DNA of 64,000 nt from Glaesserella parasuis (GCF_002015085.1 NZ_MUXW01000001.1:163089-227088); one strand, 5' to 3'; positions 18,962 to 29,770 are shown, numbered from the stretch's first letter. The notes: generated from the letters alone by a model not told the origin. Numbers and translations: made by a program.

Positions 18962-19633
18962 TTATCTTATTCCCAACACCTTTATCACCTGCAATGCCGC
19001 ATCTTGCTCGGCTTTGCGACGGCTTGTGCCATTACCGATAAAGATTTCATCAACTTTTTCGACTTTACAACTGACTTTAAAGGTTTGGTTATGGGCTTCG
19101 CCTTTAATATCAATCACTTCGTAAGTTGGTAAAGGTAGCTTACGCCCTTGTAGATACTCTTGCAGACGAGTTTTCGGATCTTTTTGTGCTTCCCCTGGTT
19201 GCATCTCATTTAGAAGTTGCTGATACCAACAATGCACACGTTCCATCGCCCGATCAATCCCAGCATCTAAATATACTGCAGCAATAATCGCCTCCACACA
19301 ATCGGATAAAATGGACTCTCGACGATAGCCACCACTTTTTAATTCTCCAGCCCCTAATTTCATATACTCGCCTAACTCAAACTGACGAGCGACAACCGCA
19401 AGGGTCTGTTCTTTCACCAATGCTGCACGCATACGGCTTAGTTCCCCTTCATCAGCTTTCGGGAATTTTTCATATAAGGCTTTACCAATGGCAAAATTTA
19501 AGATGGAATCGCCAAGAAACTCAAGGCGTTCATTATTTTTTGACGCAGCACTGCGATGAGTGAGGGCTTGGGTGAGGTAATCAAGGTTAGCAAATTGATA
19601 ACCTAATTTTTTCTGTAATAGTTCTAATTGCAT
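18962..19633 (-). CDS. rnc: Ribonuclease III
   Basis: Double-strand-specific endoribonuclease that processes rRNA precursors and structured mRNAs. The 223 residues contain the signature [12 protein letters not shown] near residue 33 with catalytic acidic residues, a second acidic site in [16 protein letters not shown] near 110, and a C-terminal double-stranded RNA-binding domain ([20 protein letters not shown] to the end). It belongs to the lepA-lepB-rnc-era-recO series. The gap to lepB holds a long C/G-rich inverted repeat whose transcript would itself be a dsRNA hairpin, so RNase III processing there is possible but unproven. Confidence 0.97.
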   Translation of the reverse strand: MQLELLQKKLGYQFANLDYLTQALTHRSAASKNNERLEFLGDSILNFAIGKALYEKFPKADEGELSRMRAALVKEQTLAVVARQFELGEYMKLGAGELKSGGYRRESILSDCVEAIIAAVYLDAGIDRAMERVHCWYQQLLNEMQPGEAQKDPKTRLQEYLQGRKLPLPTYEVIDIKGEAHNQTFKVSCKVEKVDEIFIGNGTSRRKAEQDAALQVIKVLGIR

Positions 19634-19651
19634 TTTAGTTTATCTTCATAG

Positions 19652-19755
19652 AATTCCCCCCTTTGAAAAAGGGGGGCTAGGGGGGATTTTGCTAACATTG
19701 AATAAAATTCACGCTTTAAAAATCCCCCTTAATCCCCCTTTTTCAAAGGGGGAAA
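19652..19755. repeat. C/G-rich inverted repeat between lepB and rnc
   Basis: Two arms of about 36 bases (TTCCCCCCTTTGAAAAAGG and what follows, versus its near complement ending CAAAGGGGGAAA) are separated by about 30 bases. Each arm also contains its own small palindrome (CCCCCCTTTGAAAAAGGGGGG). This is typical of dispersed palindromic elements. It would fold into a long RNA hairpin inside the operon transcript. Confidence 0.75.
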
Positions 19756-19763
19756 TGTTCTCT

Positions 19764-20726
19764 TTATTTAATCGCCGTAAACATTCTCTCAAAACGTAAT
19801 CCGCTTGGAAATTCATTCGGTTTCTTATCAAGACTTAACCAAATCACACTTGCTTTACCGACCATATTCTTTTCAGGCACAAATCCCCAGAAACGGCTGT
19901 CTTCGCTGTTATCACGGTTATCTCCCATTACAAAATAATGCCCTTCTGGCACTACCCATTCCCCAGCAGGAATACCGTCTTGTTTGAAGAAATAAGGCTC
20001 ATAGTTAAAGGCGTGTGGATTATTTAAAATCTGGTGAGTAACATCACCAATTTCGGTACGTTCAACTTGCATTTCACCGTGATAGAAAAACTCAGGATTT
20101 GGTGTACCGCCTTCGTATTTAAACACCACTTCTTTACCCGAATCGCCATGAACAACGGTTAAATTACGGGTATGAAAATCATATTTCACACGGTCGCCAC
20201 CGACACCCACAACACGCTTAATATAATCAACGTGTGGCTGTTTTGGTGCTTTAAATACCACAATATCCCCACGTTCAGGTTTACCCATCGGAACAAGGGT
20301 ATTTTGCCAAATCGGGTCTTTAATTCCGTAAGTAAACTTATTCACTAACAGAAAATCACCCACGCGTAATGTTGGCTCCATTGAACCGCTTGGAATTTGG
20401 AACGGCTCAAAAATAAATGAACGTAAAATAGTGACTAATGCTAACACCCCAAATAGTGAAGCAAAAAAATCACCCACTAAGGAACGAGGTTGAATTGCTG
20501 CTTTTTCTTCTGCGGTGAGCGGTTTGCCTAAACGCTTTTCTTCACGCTCAATCGCACGCAAGCGGCGAGGTTCGGCACTAAATTTGTAAAATGACCAAAA
20601 GCCACCACAAATAACAACTAAACCTACTAATATAATAGAAATCGTGTTTGGCAATTGCATTGAGTCCAACACTTTCCAAATACCGTACAATACTGCAATA
20701 AAACCAATGGTTAAAATATTGCTCAT
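19764..20726 (-). CDS. lepB: Signal peptidase I
   Basis: Inner-membrane serine protease that removes signal peptides from secreted proteins. The 320 residues contain two N-terminal transmembrane segments (about 5-20 and 27-47), a third hydrophobic stretch at about 85-105, then the catalytic Ser in [10 protein letters not shown] near residue 115 and the catalytic Lys in [12 protein letters not shown] near residue 170. The C-terminal box [17 protein letters not shown] is complete. It follows lepA and precedes rnc as in other gammaproteobacteria. Confidence 0.97.
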   Translation of the reverse strand: MSNILTIGFIAVLYGIWKVLDSMQLPNTISIILVGLVVICGGFWSFYKFSAEPRRLRAIEREEKRLGKPLTAEEKAAIQPRSLVGDFFASLFGVLALVTILRSFIFEPFQIPSGSMEPTLRVGDFLLVNKFTYGIKDPIWQNTLVPMGKPERGDIVVFKAPKQPHVDYIKRVVGVGGDRVKYDFHTRNLTVVHGDSGKEVVFKYEGGTPNPEFFYHGEMQVERTEIGDVTHQILNNPHAFNYEPYFFKQDGIPAGEWVVPEGHYFVMGDNRDNSEDSRFWGFVPEKNMVGKASVIWLSLDKKPNEFPSGLRFERMFTAIK

Positions 20727-20758
20727 CTGTTTTTTCTTCTCCTTAATCTAATTGCTCC

Positions 20759-20797
20759 TGCTTGCGGGGGGAACTGCCGAAGGCTGAGGGGGGATTA
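20759..20797. repeat. Dispersed palindromic repeat between lepA and lepB
   Basis: CTTGCGGGGGGAACTGCCGA followed by AGGCTGAGGGGGGATTA. The centre GCCGAAGGC is a short hairpin, and the outer G runs resemble a common intergenic repeat in several bacteria. It fills most of the 71-base gap. Confidence 0.5.
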
Positions 20798-22597
20798 TTA
20801 GTCCTTCCCAACGTGCAAAATCGCTAAGAACGCTTCTTGTGGCACTTCCACGTTACCTAAAGATTTCATACGTTTTTTACCTTCTTTCTGCTTCTGCAAC
20901 AGTTTTTTCTTACGGCTTACGTCACCACCGTAACATTTCGCCAATACGTTTTTACGCAACTGCTTCACCGTCGAACGAGCGATAATATGGTTACCAATCG
21001 CCGCTTGGATCGCAATATCAAACTGCTGACGTGGAATTAACTCTTTCATTTTTTCCACTAACTCACGACCACGATAAGGGGCATTGGCTTTGTGGACGAT
21101 TAACGCTAACGCATCGACACGCTCGCCGTTGATCATAATATCTACACGCACCATATCTGCCGCTTGGAAACGTTTGAAACCATAATCCAACGACGCATAA
21201 CCACGCGAAGTCGATTTTAAGCGGTCGAAGAAATCTAACACCACTTCACCCATCGGGATTTCATAAGTCAATGCGATTTGGTTACCGTGGTAAACCATAT
21301 TCGTCTGTACACCACGCTTCTCCACACATAAGGTAATCACATTACCTAAAAACTCTTGTGGTACAAGCATATTACATTCTGCAATCGGCTCACGAATTTC
21401 CGCAATATTGTTAATCGCAGGCAACTTCGACGGGCTATCTACATAGACAATTTCGCCATTCGTTTGTTCCACTTCATAGACTACCGTCGGTGCTGTGGTA
21501 ATGAGATCCAAATCATACTCACGTTCTAAACGCTCTTGAATGATCTCCATATGCAACAAGCCTAAGAAGCCACAGCGGAAGCCAAAGCCTAATGCCGTTG
21601 AGTTTTCTGGCTCATAGAAAAGCGACGCATCATTTAAGCTCAATTTTGCCAATGCATCACGAAACGCTTCATAATCATCTGAGCTAATCGGGAATAAACC
21701 TGCATAAACTTGCGGTTTTACTTTTTTAAAGCCGGGTAACACTTCGCTTGCAGGATTGTGATGATGGGTTAAAGTATCCCCAACAGGTGCGCCTAAAATA
21801 TCTTTAATCGCACAGACTACCCAACCTACTTCGCCTGTTTTTAATTCCGTAGTATCAACTTGTTTTGGCGTGAAAATACCAAGACGATCCACTTGATAAG
21901 ACTGTCCTGTACTCATCACTTTGATTTTATCGCCTTTTTTCAACACACCATTTTTGACACGCACAAGGGAAACCACGCCTAAATAGTTATCGAACCACGA
22001 GTCAATAATCAAGGCTTGCAACGGTGCATCAGGATCACCTTCAGGAGCTGGAATTTTCGCCACGATTTCTTCTAAAACGAGATCGATCCCCACGCCAGTT
22101 TTCGCCGAGCAACACACCGCTTCCATCGCATCAATCCCGACAATATCTTCGATCTCTTCTGCAACACGCTCAGGATCAGCCGCAGGCAAGTCGATTTTAT
22201 TTAAAATCGGCACTACTTCCAAATCCATCTCAATTGCCGTGTAACAGTTAGCAAGAGTTTGTGCTTCCACCCCTTGCCCAGCATCAACAACCAACAACGC
22301 CCCTTCACAGGCGGCTAGGGAACGAGAAACTTCATAAGAGAAATCGACGTGTCCTGGCGTATCGATAAAGTTTAACTGATAGGTTTGACCATCTTTTGCT
22401 TGATAATTTAAGGTAACACTTTGTGCTTTAATGGTAATACCGCGCTCACGCTCAAGATCCATAGAGTCTAACACTTGAGCTTCCATTTCACGATCTGACA
22501 AACCGCCGCAAGTTTGGATCAAGCGGTCAGATAAAGTCGATTTACCGTGGTCAATATGAGCAATAATAGAAAAGTTACGAATGTTCTGCATTTTCAT
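20798..22597 (-). CDS. lepA: Elongation factor 4 (LepA)
   Basis: Translational GTPase of the EF-G/EF4 class that acts on stalled or mispositioned ribosomes and on 30S assembly. The 599 residues contain the P-loop AHIDHGKST near residue 15, the DTPGHVDF switch II motif near 80, NKIDLP, and the LepA-specific C-terminal domain ending [17 protein letters not shown] ([12 protein letters not shown]). Two in-frame ATG codons at the start (22597 and 22591) are possible; neither has a strong ribosome binding site. First gene of the lepA-lepB-rnc-era-recO series. Confidence 0.98.
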   Translation of the reverse strand: MKMQNIRNFSIIAHIDHGKSTLSDRLIQTCGGLSDREMEAQVLDSMDLERERGITIKAQSVTLNYQAKDGQTYQLNFIDTPGHVDFSYEVSRSLAACEGALLVVDAGQGVEAQTLANCYTAIEMDLEVVPILNKIDLPAADPERVAEEIEDIVGIDAMEAVCCSAKTGVGIDLVLEEIVAKIPAPEGDPDAPLQALIIDSWFDNYLGVVSLVRVKNGVLKKGDKIKVMSTGQSYQVDRLGIFTPKQVDTTELKTGEVGWVVCAIKDILGAPVGDTLTHHHNPASEVLPGFKKVKPQVYAGLFPISSDDYEAFRDALAKLSLNDASLFYEPENSTALGFGFRCGFLGLLHMEIIQERLEREYDLDLITTAPTVVYEVEQTNGEIVYVDSPSKLPAINNIAEIREPIAECNMLVPQEFLGNVITLCVEKRGVQTNMVYHGNQIALTYEIPMGEVVLDFFDRLKSTSRGYASLDYGFKRFQAADMVRVDIMINGERVDALALIVHKANAPYRGRELVEKMKELIPRQQFDIAIQAAIGNHIIARSTVKQLRKNVLAKCYGGDVSRKKKLLQKQKEGKKRMKSLGNVEVPQEAFLAILHVGKD

Positions 22598-22743
22598 AAG
22601 GGCAGTAAATGTCCTATTGTATTGTTATTGATAAAAGAAAAATAATCGGCGGATTGTACCTGAAAATTACAGGAAAGGGAAAAGGAAAGGAGAATATTAG
22701 AATGAAAATTTATAAAATAGAGAAAAATCTAGACCTAGTAAAC

Positions 22744-22773
22744 GACTATAGCCTTCAATATAAGACTATAGTC
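22744..22773. terminator. Weak hairpin downstream of sstT
   Basis: An 8-bp stem GACTATAG / CTATAGTC with a 14-nt loop lies in the sstT-lepA gap. No clear T tract follows on either strand, so a terminator role is only tentative. Confidence 0.3.
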
Positions 22774-22869
22774 AATTTTATAGCAGCTATTTTTCTGCTT
22801 ATCTAAAATACTTGACTGATGTAGTTAAGTCTTTTACTAGTGTTTAACTATTAAAAGTATACAAGAATT

Positions 22870-24084
22870 CTAGTTATTCTTCTCATCAGACATACTTGCC
22901 GCTGCGGTAAATAGTACGTCAGTTGATGAGTTAAGTGCTGTTTCTGCTGAATCTTGGATAACACCGATAATGAAGCCAACGCCGATAACTTGTGCTGCAA
23001 CATCGTTTGGAATGTTGAATAAGCTACACGCAAGTGGGATTAATAATAATGAACCACCCGCTACGCCTGATGCACCACAAGCACATACTGAAGCAACAAC
23101 ACTTAATAATACTGCTGTTGAGAAATCTGGTACGATACCTTGAGTATAAGCCGCAGCTAATGTTAATACGGTGATGGTAATTGCTGCGCCAGCCATATTG
23201 ATGTTAGCACCAAGTGGAATTGCGATAGAGTAAATTTCTTCTTTGATGCCTAAACGTTTTGCTAATCCCATATTTACAGGGATATTTGCCGCTGAGCTAC
23301 GAGTAAAGAATGCTGTCACACCACTTTCGCGTAAACAGGTGATGGTGAGTGGGTATGGGTTGCGGCGGATTTTCCAGAACACTAGTAGCGGGTTAAGAAT
23401 GAATGCCACAATCGCCATTGCACCTAATAATACTGCTAATAGACGAGCATAGCCGATAAAGGCATCAGCACCGTTAGTTGCCATTGTTTCTGCCACTAAG
23501 CCGAATACCCCGATTGGTGCAAATGCAATAACCACTTTTACCACGAAAGATACCGCATCAGAGAAGTCATTTAATAAAACTTTGGTGCTTGGTGCAGCGT
23601 GACGTAATGCGATACCTAAGCCGATAGACCACGCAAGAATACCGATGAAATTACCGTTAGTAATTGCACCAAGTGGGTTATCTACTAGGTTGAAAATAAC
23701 GGTTTTCAATACTTCACCAATGCCTTGCGGTGGTGCAAGTCCATCTGGGCTTGTGACCAATTCAAGGGTCGTTGGGAATAAATAGCTTAAAGTAACCGCT
23801 GTTACTGCTGCAACAAAGGTACCTAAGCCATACATCACCAAAATAGATTTTAAGCGGCTATCGCTGCCAACTTCTTTGTTAGCAATTGAAGCCATTACAA
23901 GAACAAAAACTAAAATCGGTGCAATTGCACGTAGTGATTTTACAAAGAATTGTCCGAGAACCCCAACGCTTTTGGCTGCATCTGGGCTAACTAATGCTAA
24001 GCAGATACCTAGCACTAAACCTACGGCAATGCGTAATACTAAATTACCGCCAAGGATTTTTGAAGATAAAGATTGGTTACTCAT
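22870..24084 (-). CDS. sstT: Serine/threonine:Na+ symporter
   Basis: Sodium-coupled importer of serine and threonine of the DAACS (glutamate transporter-like) family, in the inner membrane. I choose the ATG at 24084, behind AGGAAATTTT, giving 404 residues; a longer frame from 24120 would begin inside a terminator hairpin. Eight or so hydrophobic segments are present, together with the re-entrant-loop Ser-rich motif [12 protein letters not shown] and the later NMAGAAITI and [15 protein letters not shown] motifs involved in Na+ and substrate binding. The intrinsic terminator at 24106-24141 lies just 22 bases upstream, so expression may depend on readthrough or attenuation. Confidence 0.94.
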   Translation of the reverse strand: MSNQSLSSKILGGNLVLRIAVGLVLGICLALVSPDAAKSVGVLGQFFVKSLRAIAPILVFVLVMASIANKEVGSDSRLKSILVMYGLGTFVAAVTAVTLSYLFPTTLELVTSPDGLAPPQGIGEVLKTVIFNLVDNPLGAITNGNFIGILAWSIGLGIALRHAAPSTKVLLNDFSDAVSFVVKVVIAFAPIGVFGLVAETMATNGADAFIGYARLLAVLLGAMAIVAFILNPLLVFWKIRRNPYPLTITCLRESGVTAFFTRSSAANIPVNMGLAKRLGIKEEIYSIAIPLGANINMAGAAITITVLTLAAAYTQGIVPDFSTAVLLSVVASVCACGASGVAGGSLLLIPLACSLFNIPNDVAAQVIGVGFIIGVIQDSAETALNSSTDVLFTAAASMSDEKNN

Positions 24085-24105
24085 AAAATTTCCTGTAAGA
24101 CAAAT

Positions 24106-24141
24106 AAAAAAAGACTTCATTTACCAAGGTAAATGAAGTCT
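24106..24141 (-). terminator. Strong intrinsic terminator directly upstream of sstT
   Basis: On the minus strand a perfect 14-base inverted repeat (AGACTTCATTTACC, TT, GGTAAATGAAGTCT) is followed by six further T and ATTTG. It lies 133 bases after the lpxC stop and 22 bases before the sstT ATG. It may end the dcw/lpxC transcript, attenuate sstT, or both. Confidence 0.9.
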
Positions 24142-24274
24142 GCGAGATTAGCCGAAAATGTAGAATAAGGGAATAGCAAGCGGCAATTTTTCTGCAAAAA
24201 TTTTTAAAAATTAGAATTTTAAGAAAAAACACCTTAAAAATTTAATAAAAATCTCCGAGAAATGATAATAACTA

Positions 24275-25195
24275 TTAAATAAACACCTGTTCTGTCACTT
24301 GATAACCTTGCGGAACCTCTGCTTTATCATCAAAGGTTACAAATTCCCAAGCATTTTCATTCGCTAGTACAGCTCGTAATAATTTATTATTTAAGCCGTG
24401 ACCTGATTTATAGGCTTTGAAATCACCTAAAATATTGTAGCCACACATAAATAAATCACCGACAGCATCTAACATTTTATGACGAACTAGTTCATCTTTA
24501 AAACGTAGCCCTTCCTCATTCAAAATGCGGTATTCATCTAAAACAATCGCATTATCTAAACTACCGCCTAATGCAAGACCCATGGATTGAAGATATTCAA
24601 CATCTTTCATAAAGGTAAAGGTTCTAGCACGGCTTAATTGTTGAATAAAATGTTGTGCTGAAAATTCCATTTTGTAGTTACGCACTTCTTTGGTAATCAT
24701 TGGGTGTGTAAAGTCAATGGTAAAGTCTAATTTCAAACCGTGACTATAAGGTTTAAATTCAGCCCACTTATCCCCTTCTTCTACTCGTACACTTTCTTTA
24801 ATACGAATAAATTTTTTCGGCGCGTCTTGTTCTTCAATACCTGCATCCAATAAGAGATAGATAAAAGGACTTGAGCTACCGTCCATAATTGGAATTTCGG
24901 CTGCATCAACTTCTACAATTAGGTTATCTAAACCTAACGCAGACATTGCTGCGTTTAAGTGTTCTACTGTTGAAATACGCACACCTTCATCATTGATCAT
25001 ACAAGTACAAAGTTGTGTATCACGGATAGATTCAGCACTTGCCAGGAAATAAACGACAGGCTTAAGATCTGTTCTTGCGTAAATAATCCCTGTATTTGCA
25101 GGTGCTGGACGCAACGTTAAGGTTACTTTCTTGCCACTGTGCAAGCCAATACCTGTTACTTTTGCTGCTTGTTTAAGGGTTCTTTGTTTAATCAT
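24275..25195 (-). CDS. lpxC: UDP-3-O-acyl-N-acetylglucosamine deacetylase
   Basis: Zn-dependent deacetylase for the committed step of lipid A synthesis. The 306 residues match the E. coli length (305). Zn-binding and catalytic motifs are visible: [17 protein letters not shown] with the first His, FTHPMI, and the paired C-terminal [17 protein letters not shown] with His and Asp ligands and [15 protein letters not shown] with the catalytic His. It is the last gene of the dcw cluster, 25 bases after ftsZ, as in most gammaproteobacteria. A terminator lies 133 bases beyond its stop. Confidence 0.98.
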   Translation of the reverse strand: MIKQRTLKQAAKVTGIGLHSGKKVTLTLRPAPANTGIIYARTDLKPVVYFLASAESIRDTQLCTCMINDEGVRISTVEHLNAAMSALGLDNLIVEVDAAEIPIMDGSSSPFIYLLLDAGIEEQDAPKKFIRIKESVRVEEGDKWAEFKPYSHGLKLDFTIDFTHPMITKEVRNYKMEFSAQHFIQQLSRARTFTFMKDVEYLQSMGLALGGSLDNAIVLDEYRILNEEGLRFKDELVRHKMLDAVGDLFMCGYNILGDFKAYKSGHGLNNKLLRAVLANENAWEFVTFDDKAEVPQGYQVTEQVFI

Positions 25196-25220
25196 ATCGT
25201 TTCCTTATTTCCCGAAATGG

Positions 25221-26417
25221 TTATTGACCATTTCTCATAAACCCAGGGATTGAGCTTGGGGAAAACATTTGAGCTGTATCTACTTGTTGTGGTTTCTGAA
25301 CTTGCTGCTGTTGAGTATATTGTGTTTGTTGAGAATAACCACCCATATTATTCATAAAATCAGGTTGAGTTCTTTGAAATCCTGTATTTATATTCTGTTG
25401 AGGTTGTTGGAATTGCGGTACCGCCTGAATTGATGGAATTTTTGGCATTTCATCTGGCTGACCAATACCTGTTGCAACTAAAGTTACACGAATCTTACCT
25501 TCCATTTCTGGATAGAAAGCAGAACCAAAAATAATAGCTGCATCAGGATCTGCAAAGCTAGTAACATATTCCATAATGGTATTGACCTCTGCAAGTTCAA
25601 TATCATAGCCAGAAGAAATATTCACAAGAATGCCTTTAGCACCTGATAAATCAACATCTTCCAATAACGGGCTTGCTACAGCTTCTTTTGCTGCATTTTC
25701 TGCACGGTTTTCACCCTCTGCAATGCCTGTTCCCATCATTGCTCTACCCATTTCCGACATCACTTTTTTCACGTCTGCAAAGTCAACGTTCACAAGACCT
25801 TCGGAAGTAATCATATCCGTAATACCTAATACCGCATTGCGTAAGACGTCATTTGCAACGCCAAAGGCTTCATTAAATTTTACACTTTTAGGTAATACTT
25901 TTAGTAATTTATCATTTTGGATAATGATGAGTGAATCCACATGTTTTGCAAGTTCACGGATCCCTTGTTCCGCATAGTTAGAACGTTTTCTACCTTCAAA
26001 AGAGAAAGGTTTAGTAACAATACCAACTGTTAATGCTCCTTGGCTTTTAGCAATTTCAGCAATTACAGGAGCTGCACCAGTACCTGTGCCACCGCCCATA
26101 CCAACAGCAATGAAGACCATATCAGCACCTGTAAGCATATTCGTTAATGCTTCTCTATCTTCTTCAGCTGCTTGATGACCAATGTTTGGATCTGCTCCAG
26201 CCCCTAAGCCTTTTGTTACACTTGCACCTATTTGAATCGTATTGCGAACGGCACTACTACGTAATACTTGTGCATCCGTATTAACCGAAAAGAATTCAAC
26301 ACTACCAACATCAGATTGGTTACTAACCATATGATTTAGTGCGTTACCACCACCGCCACCGACACCGATAACTTTGATAACCGCATCTTGCGTTGCTTCA
26401 TAAATAGGTTCAAACAT
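25221..26417 (-). CDS. ftsZ: Cell division GTPase FtsZ
   Basis: Tubulin homologue forming the cytokinetic Z ring. The 398 residues show the GTP-binding [12 protein letters not shown] near residue 105, the catalytic T7 loop [11 protein letters not shown] near residue 205, and a Gln-rich flexible linker (about residues 320-380, QQPQQN and QQQQ runs) before the C-terminal peptide [11 protein letters not shown], which binds FtsA and other partners. It lies between ftsA and lpxC in the dcw cluster. RBS GAGGGAG upstream of the ATG. Confidence 0.99.
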   Translation of the reverse strand: MFEPIYEATQDAVIKVIGVGGGGGNALNHMVSNQSDVGSVEFFSVNTDAQVLRSSAVRNTIQIGASVTKGLGAGADPNIGHQAAEEDREALTNMLTGADMVFIAVGMGGGTGTGAAPVIAEIAKSQGALTVGIVTKPFSFEGRKRSNYAEQGIRELAKHVDSLIIIQNDKLLKVLPKSVKFNEAFGVANDVLRNAVLGITDMITSEGLVNVDFADVKKVMSEMGRAMMGTGIAEGENRAENAAKEAVASPLLEDVDLSGAKGILVNISSGYDIELAEVNTIMEYVTSFADPDAAIIFGSAFYPEMEGKIRVTLVATGIGQPDEMPKIPSIQAVPQFQQPQQNINTGFQRTQPDFMNNMGGYSQQTQYTQQQQVQKPQQVDTAQMFSPSSIPGFMRNGQ

Positions 26418-26459
26418 TTGTGATTCTCCCTCACGGCTTAATATTGTTATTAATGCCTA

Positions 26460-27737
26460 TTAAAAACTTGATTTTATCCAATTATACGCTTTTTTAGCAC
26501 TATGACCTAATGTATCAATAATGCCGCCCACCTTATGACTAATTTCTCCACTTTGGCTACTATCAACGTCATTATAATGACTATACTGTAGCAATCCTAA
26601 TACGGTTGCATAAGACGGTTTGCTTACATAATCCGTTAATCCTGTAATATTCAATGGGTTACCAACCCGAACTTGTGATCCAAAGACAGATTTTGCACAT
26701 TCTACAATATCTTCTATTTGAGAGCCACCACCTGTAAGCACAATTCCTGCAATTAATTCTTGTTTTATGCCTTTTTGATATAGTTCATTGCGTAATTGGG
26801 ATAATTCCTGATTAATTACGCTCAGTAAATCGTGGTAACATTGAGATGTAACATTAGATAATTGGCTTTTTGTAAAAGTTCTTGGCATTCGTCCACCCAA
26901 ACCTGCTACCTCAATTTTTTTCTCAGGGAAATGAGTTGGGGGTGCAATAGCACATCCATACTGTACTTTAATATTTTCTGCATCTTGGCGAGAGGTTGTG
27001 AAAACATGAGCAATATAGTCCGTTACATTATTCCCACCAAAAGGAATAACTTTACTAAAACGCAAAGCACCATCTGTATAAACAAGAACATCCATAGTGC
27101 CACCGCCAATATCAATTAAACAAACCCCAAGTTCTTTTTCATCTTCTGTTAACACAGAATAACTTGAAGCAAGCCCCGAAAAAACGATTTGATCAATTTT
27201 TAATTTACTTCTCTCCACTGCATTTTTTAAATTACGTAGCCAATCGTTATGGCAAGCAATTAAATGAGCTTGAGCCTGCAAACGCATACCAGATAAACCA
27301 AGGGGATTTTTAGTAGCAGGTAATCTATCTACTCTATATTCCTGAGGAATAATGTGTAATGTTTCCAGCTCATCGGGTAATTTAATAGAACGAGCAATAT
27401 GAATAGCATTATCCAAATCTTCATTTCTTACACTACCAGACAACGGCACAGTTCCACTTTCATTAAAAGCTGTAATGTGAGATCCTGAAAGGGCAAGAGT
27501 AACACATACAATATCATATCCAGAAATCGATTCAGCTTCTTCAATCGCACGTTGAATAGCACTTGTTACAGCATCTAAATCAACAATGCCTCCTCCTTGA
27601 ACGCCTTTAGATTGACTAATTCCGGAACCAATCACATTAATCACACCATCAGGCAATACTTCACCCACCACAGCAACTATTTTGTGTGTCCCAATTTCTA
27701 AACCAACTCTAATTCTAGATTCTGCTACTTTTGTCAT
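26460..27737 (-). CDS. ftsA: Cell division protein FtsA
   Basis: Actin-like ATPase that tethers FtsZ to the inner membrane. The 425 residues contain the phosphate-1 motif VGLEIGTHKIVAVVGEV, the second nucleotide motif CLIDIGGGTMDVLVY near residue 205, GIVLTGGGSQI near residue 335, and a C-terminal amphipathic helix (SAKKAYNWIKSSF) that works as membrane anchor. The 1C domain unique to FtsA occupies about 85-160. It is tightly linked to ftsQ and ftsZ. Confidence 0.98.
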   Translation of the reverse strand: MTKVAESRIRVGLEIGTHKIVAVVGEVLPDGVINVIGSGISQSKGVQGGGIVDLDAVTSAIQRAIEEAESISGYDIVCVTLALSGSHITAFNESGTVPLSGSVRNEDLDNAIHIARSIKLPDELETLHIIPQEYRVDRLPATKNPLGLSGMRLQAQAHLIACHNDWLRNLKNAVERSKLKIDQIVFSGLASSYSVLTEDEKELGVCLIDIGGGTMDVLVYTDGALRFSKVIPFGGNNVTDYIAHVFTTSRQDAENIKVQYGCAIAPPTHFPEKKIEVAGLGGRMPRTFTKSQLSNVTSQCYHDLLSVINQELSQLRNELYQKGIKQELIAGIVLTGGGSQIEDIVECAKSVFGSQVRVGNPLNITGLTDYVSKPSYATVLGLLQYSHYNDVDSSQSGEISHKVGGIIDTLGHSAKKAYNWIKSSF

Positions 27738-27759
27738 ATTATGTTTGCGGTATTATAAA

Positions 27760-28539
27760 TTATTGATTACTAAATCCGACGGATGCTCCGTGTTCATAAC
27801 GTAAATCGACATAGGATAAACGTTTTCCCTCAGGGATGTCAATTTCAGGAAAAATAGTCACAAAACGATCGATTTTTGATAGCCATTCCCCTCGCCCTAA
27901 TTTTAGTTCAACGCCATTATCAAGTCGAATTGACCAAGCTCCTCGACTATCCATTGCAATGGAATGTAATCCTAAATTGCGTGATTTTAAATCTGCTTTT
28001 ATTTTATCCCACGCTTCAAGCACAACCTTACTTTCTGCGTCTGGTCCGTATAAAATAGGTAAGCCAGTGTTATCAAACCGATCTTTCGGTAAACTAAAAA
28101 CTTTTCCTTGAACAGACACATATTGATTATTATTCCATACTGCTGCTGGGCGATGTTCAAGTAACGTAATACTTAATTTATCGGGATAAACTTTTCTTAC
28201 AGAAACATCACGAATCCAAGAAATTGTTAGAAACTTTTCTTTAATCTCTTGAATATCCTGTTCAAAATAGCCTTTTAACAAGGGGGCTTTAGCTAAAACT
28301 TCGCGAATATCATTATTCGTCGTAAATTGTGTTTTATGCGTTAATGCATAAGAACGAATTGGAGTTCTATCCAGTGATGCAAGCAAACTAGACCAATTGG
28401 TATAGATTGCATAAGCCATACCGAAACATAATAACACAACGATAGGCTTAACAAAAACAAACCAATTAATCGGATATTTCGGTTTACTTGCTTGTGTACG
28501 AATCACCGAAGTCGGCTTCTTACGCATTACTGCAACCAT
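27760..28539 (-). CDS. ftsQ: Cell division protein FtsQ
   Basis: Bitopic divisome protein that recruits FtsB/FtsL. The 259 residues include a short basic cytoplasmic tail, one transmembrane helix at about residues 26-46 (WFVFVKPIVVLLCFGMAYAIY), a POTRA domain at about 55-125, and a periplasmic beta domain. The start codon overlaps the ddlB stop by one base, indicating translational coupling. Sequence is typically variable, so the call rests on context and domain layout as well as similarity. Confidence 0.95.
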   Translation of the reverse strand: MVAVMRKKPTSVIRTQASKPKYPINWFVFVKPIVVLLCFGMAYAIYTNWSSLLASLDRTPIRSYALTHKTQFTTNNDIREVLAKAPLLKGYFEQDIQEIKEKFLTISWIRDVSVRKVYPDKLSITLLEHRPAAVWNNNQYVSVQGKVFSLPKDRFDNTGLPILYGPDAESKVVLEAWDKIKADLKSRNLGLHSIAMDSRGAWSIRLDNGVELKLGRGEWLSKIDRFVTIFPEIDIPEGKRLSYVDLRYEHGASVGFSNQ

Positions 28540-29450
28540 TACGCACTTAACTCCAATACACGTTCAACTAAACGCTCGAAACTATAACCTACAGTCGCCG
28601 CTGATTTTGGGAAAATACTATGACTGGTCATACCTGGGCAAGTATTCACTTCAACTAAACGGAAGTTTCCTTCGCCATCTTCCATTACATCAATTCGGCT
28701 CCAACCACGACAGCCCACTACATCATAAGCCTGCTTCACTAACTTAGCGACTTCCGCTTGGCGATCTGCATTTAACGCTGGAACAACATACTGGGTATTA
28801 TCCGAAATATATTTTGCGTGGTAGTCATAAAACTCGCCGTCTGGAATAATTTGTACCGCGGGTAACACTTCACCATCAAGTACTGGTACAGAGTATTCCG
28901 CCCCTGCTAAATTTTCTTCCACCAACACAATTGAATCATATTTTAATGCTTCTTCGATTGCAGGTAATAACTGTTCTGCAGTTTTCACTTTACTTACGCC
29001 AACGCTTGAGCCTTCACTCGCAGGTTTCACAAATAATGGTAAACCTAATTTTGCAATAATTTCATCGGAATTGACCGCTTGCCCACGGCGTACCACTTCC
29101 ATTGCCGCTGTTGGTAAGCCCACTGCATTCCACAATAGCTTGGTGCGGAACTTATCTAAGGTAATCGCAGAAGCCATCACGCCACAGCCTGTATAGGGAA
29201 TACCTAGTTGCTCTAACGCCCCTTGAAGCACGCCATTTTCACCGATACCACCGTGAAGAATATTAAACACACGCTGAATGCCTTTTTCTTTTAATTTTTC
29301 AATCGGAAATTCTTTTGTATCAATCGCTTCAACGTTATAGCCTAAACTCTGTAAGGCTTCAAAGACCGATTTACCTGAATTGAGAGAAACTTCACGTTCT
29401 GCTGAAACGCCACCAAATAACACCGCAATTTTTTCGTTTTTTAAGCTCAT
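28539..29450 (-). CDS. ddlB: D-alanine--D-alanine ligase
   Basis: ATP-grasp ligase that makes the D-Ala-D-Ala dipeptide for peptidoglycan. The 303 residues match DdlB. Visible are the N-terminal [17 protein letters not shown], the ATP-binding [15 protein letters not shown] near residue 145 and the Mg-binding C-terminal [13 protein letters not shown] near residue 270. In this cluster it sits between murC and ftsQ, with a 320-base gap before it that carries two palindromic repeat pairs. It ends overlapping ftsQ. Confidence 0.98.
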   Translation of the reverse strand: MSLKNEKIAVLFGGVSAEREVSLNSGKSVFEALQSLGYNVEAIDTKEFPIEKLKEKGIQRVFNILHGGIGENGVLQGALEQLGIPYTGCGVMASAITLDKFRTKLLWNAVGLPTAAMEVVRRGQAVNSDEIIAKLGLPLFVKPASEGSSVGVSKVKTAEQLLPAIEEALKYDSIVLVEENLAGAEYSVPVLDGEVLPAVQIIPDGEFYDYHAKYISDNTQYVVPALNADRQAEVAKLVKQAYDVVGCRGWSRIDVMEDGEGNFRLVEVNTCPGMTSHSIFPKSAATVGYSFERLVERVLELSA

Positions 29451-29519
29451 TATTTTTACCTTATTTATGTTTTACAAGCGGTCATTTATTGCAAAAATTT
29501 TACATTATTATGGGGAATT

Positions 29520-29595
29520 GTAGGGACACACTGCGTGTGTCCGCAAAATAAACCATATCCCATTTTAACAACGGACACACACAGTGTGTCCCTAC
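29520..29595. repeat. Paired GTAG palindrome, family A copy 1
   Basis: Left unit: GTAG, then GGACACAC, TGC, GTGTGTCC. Right unit: the near reverse complement ending CCCTAC, with one base changed in the centre (ACACACAGTGT). About 30 unrelated bases lie between the units. Confidence 0.85.
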
Positions 29596-29635
29596 AGTTA
29601 ATTTATTGAAATTATTGCAAATTTTCGGATTTACC

Positions 29636-29702
29636 GTAGAGGCGAATTACATTCACCCTGATGTTACTATGATTATTTGGGGCAAATGTGATTTGCCCCT
29701 AC
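29636..29702. repeat. Paired GTAG palindrome, family B
   Basis: Left unit GTAGAGGCGAATTACATTCA and right unit GGGGCAAATGTGATTTGCCC followed by CTAC. Layout is the same as family A, but the palindrome core differs and the left unit is degenerate. Confidence 0.75.
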
Positions 29703-29770
29703 ACATTATTTTGTACAATTACACAATAGCGAAAATTTCTCGAAATCTTACCGCTTGTTTTAAATCTTCT

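Larger units (their letters stand above)
29451..29770. other. Repeat-rich gap between murC and ddlB
   Basis: No coding signal is apparent in these 320 bases. They hold two palindromic repeat pairs (29520-29595 and 29636-29702) and two uptake signal sequences in opposite orientation (29474-29482 plus, 29750-29758 minus). The operon transcript must cross all of them to reach ddlB. Confidence 0.7.

Noticed and set aside
22609..22806. A 65-codon plus-strand ORF between lepA and sstT
   Set aside because: No ribosome binding site, low-complexity Lys/Ile-rich sequence, and it spans the region where the hairpin at 22744 lies.
24085..24120. A longer sstT start at 24120
   Set aside because: That ATG lies inside the terminator stem and has no ribosome binding site; the ATG at 24084 has AGGAA.
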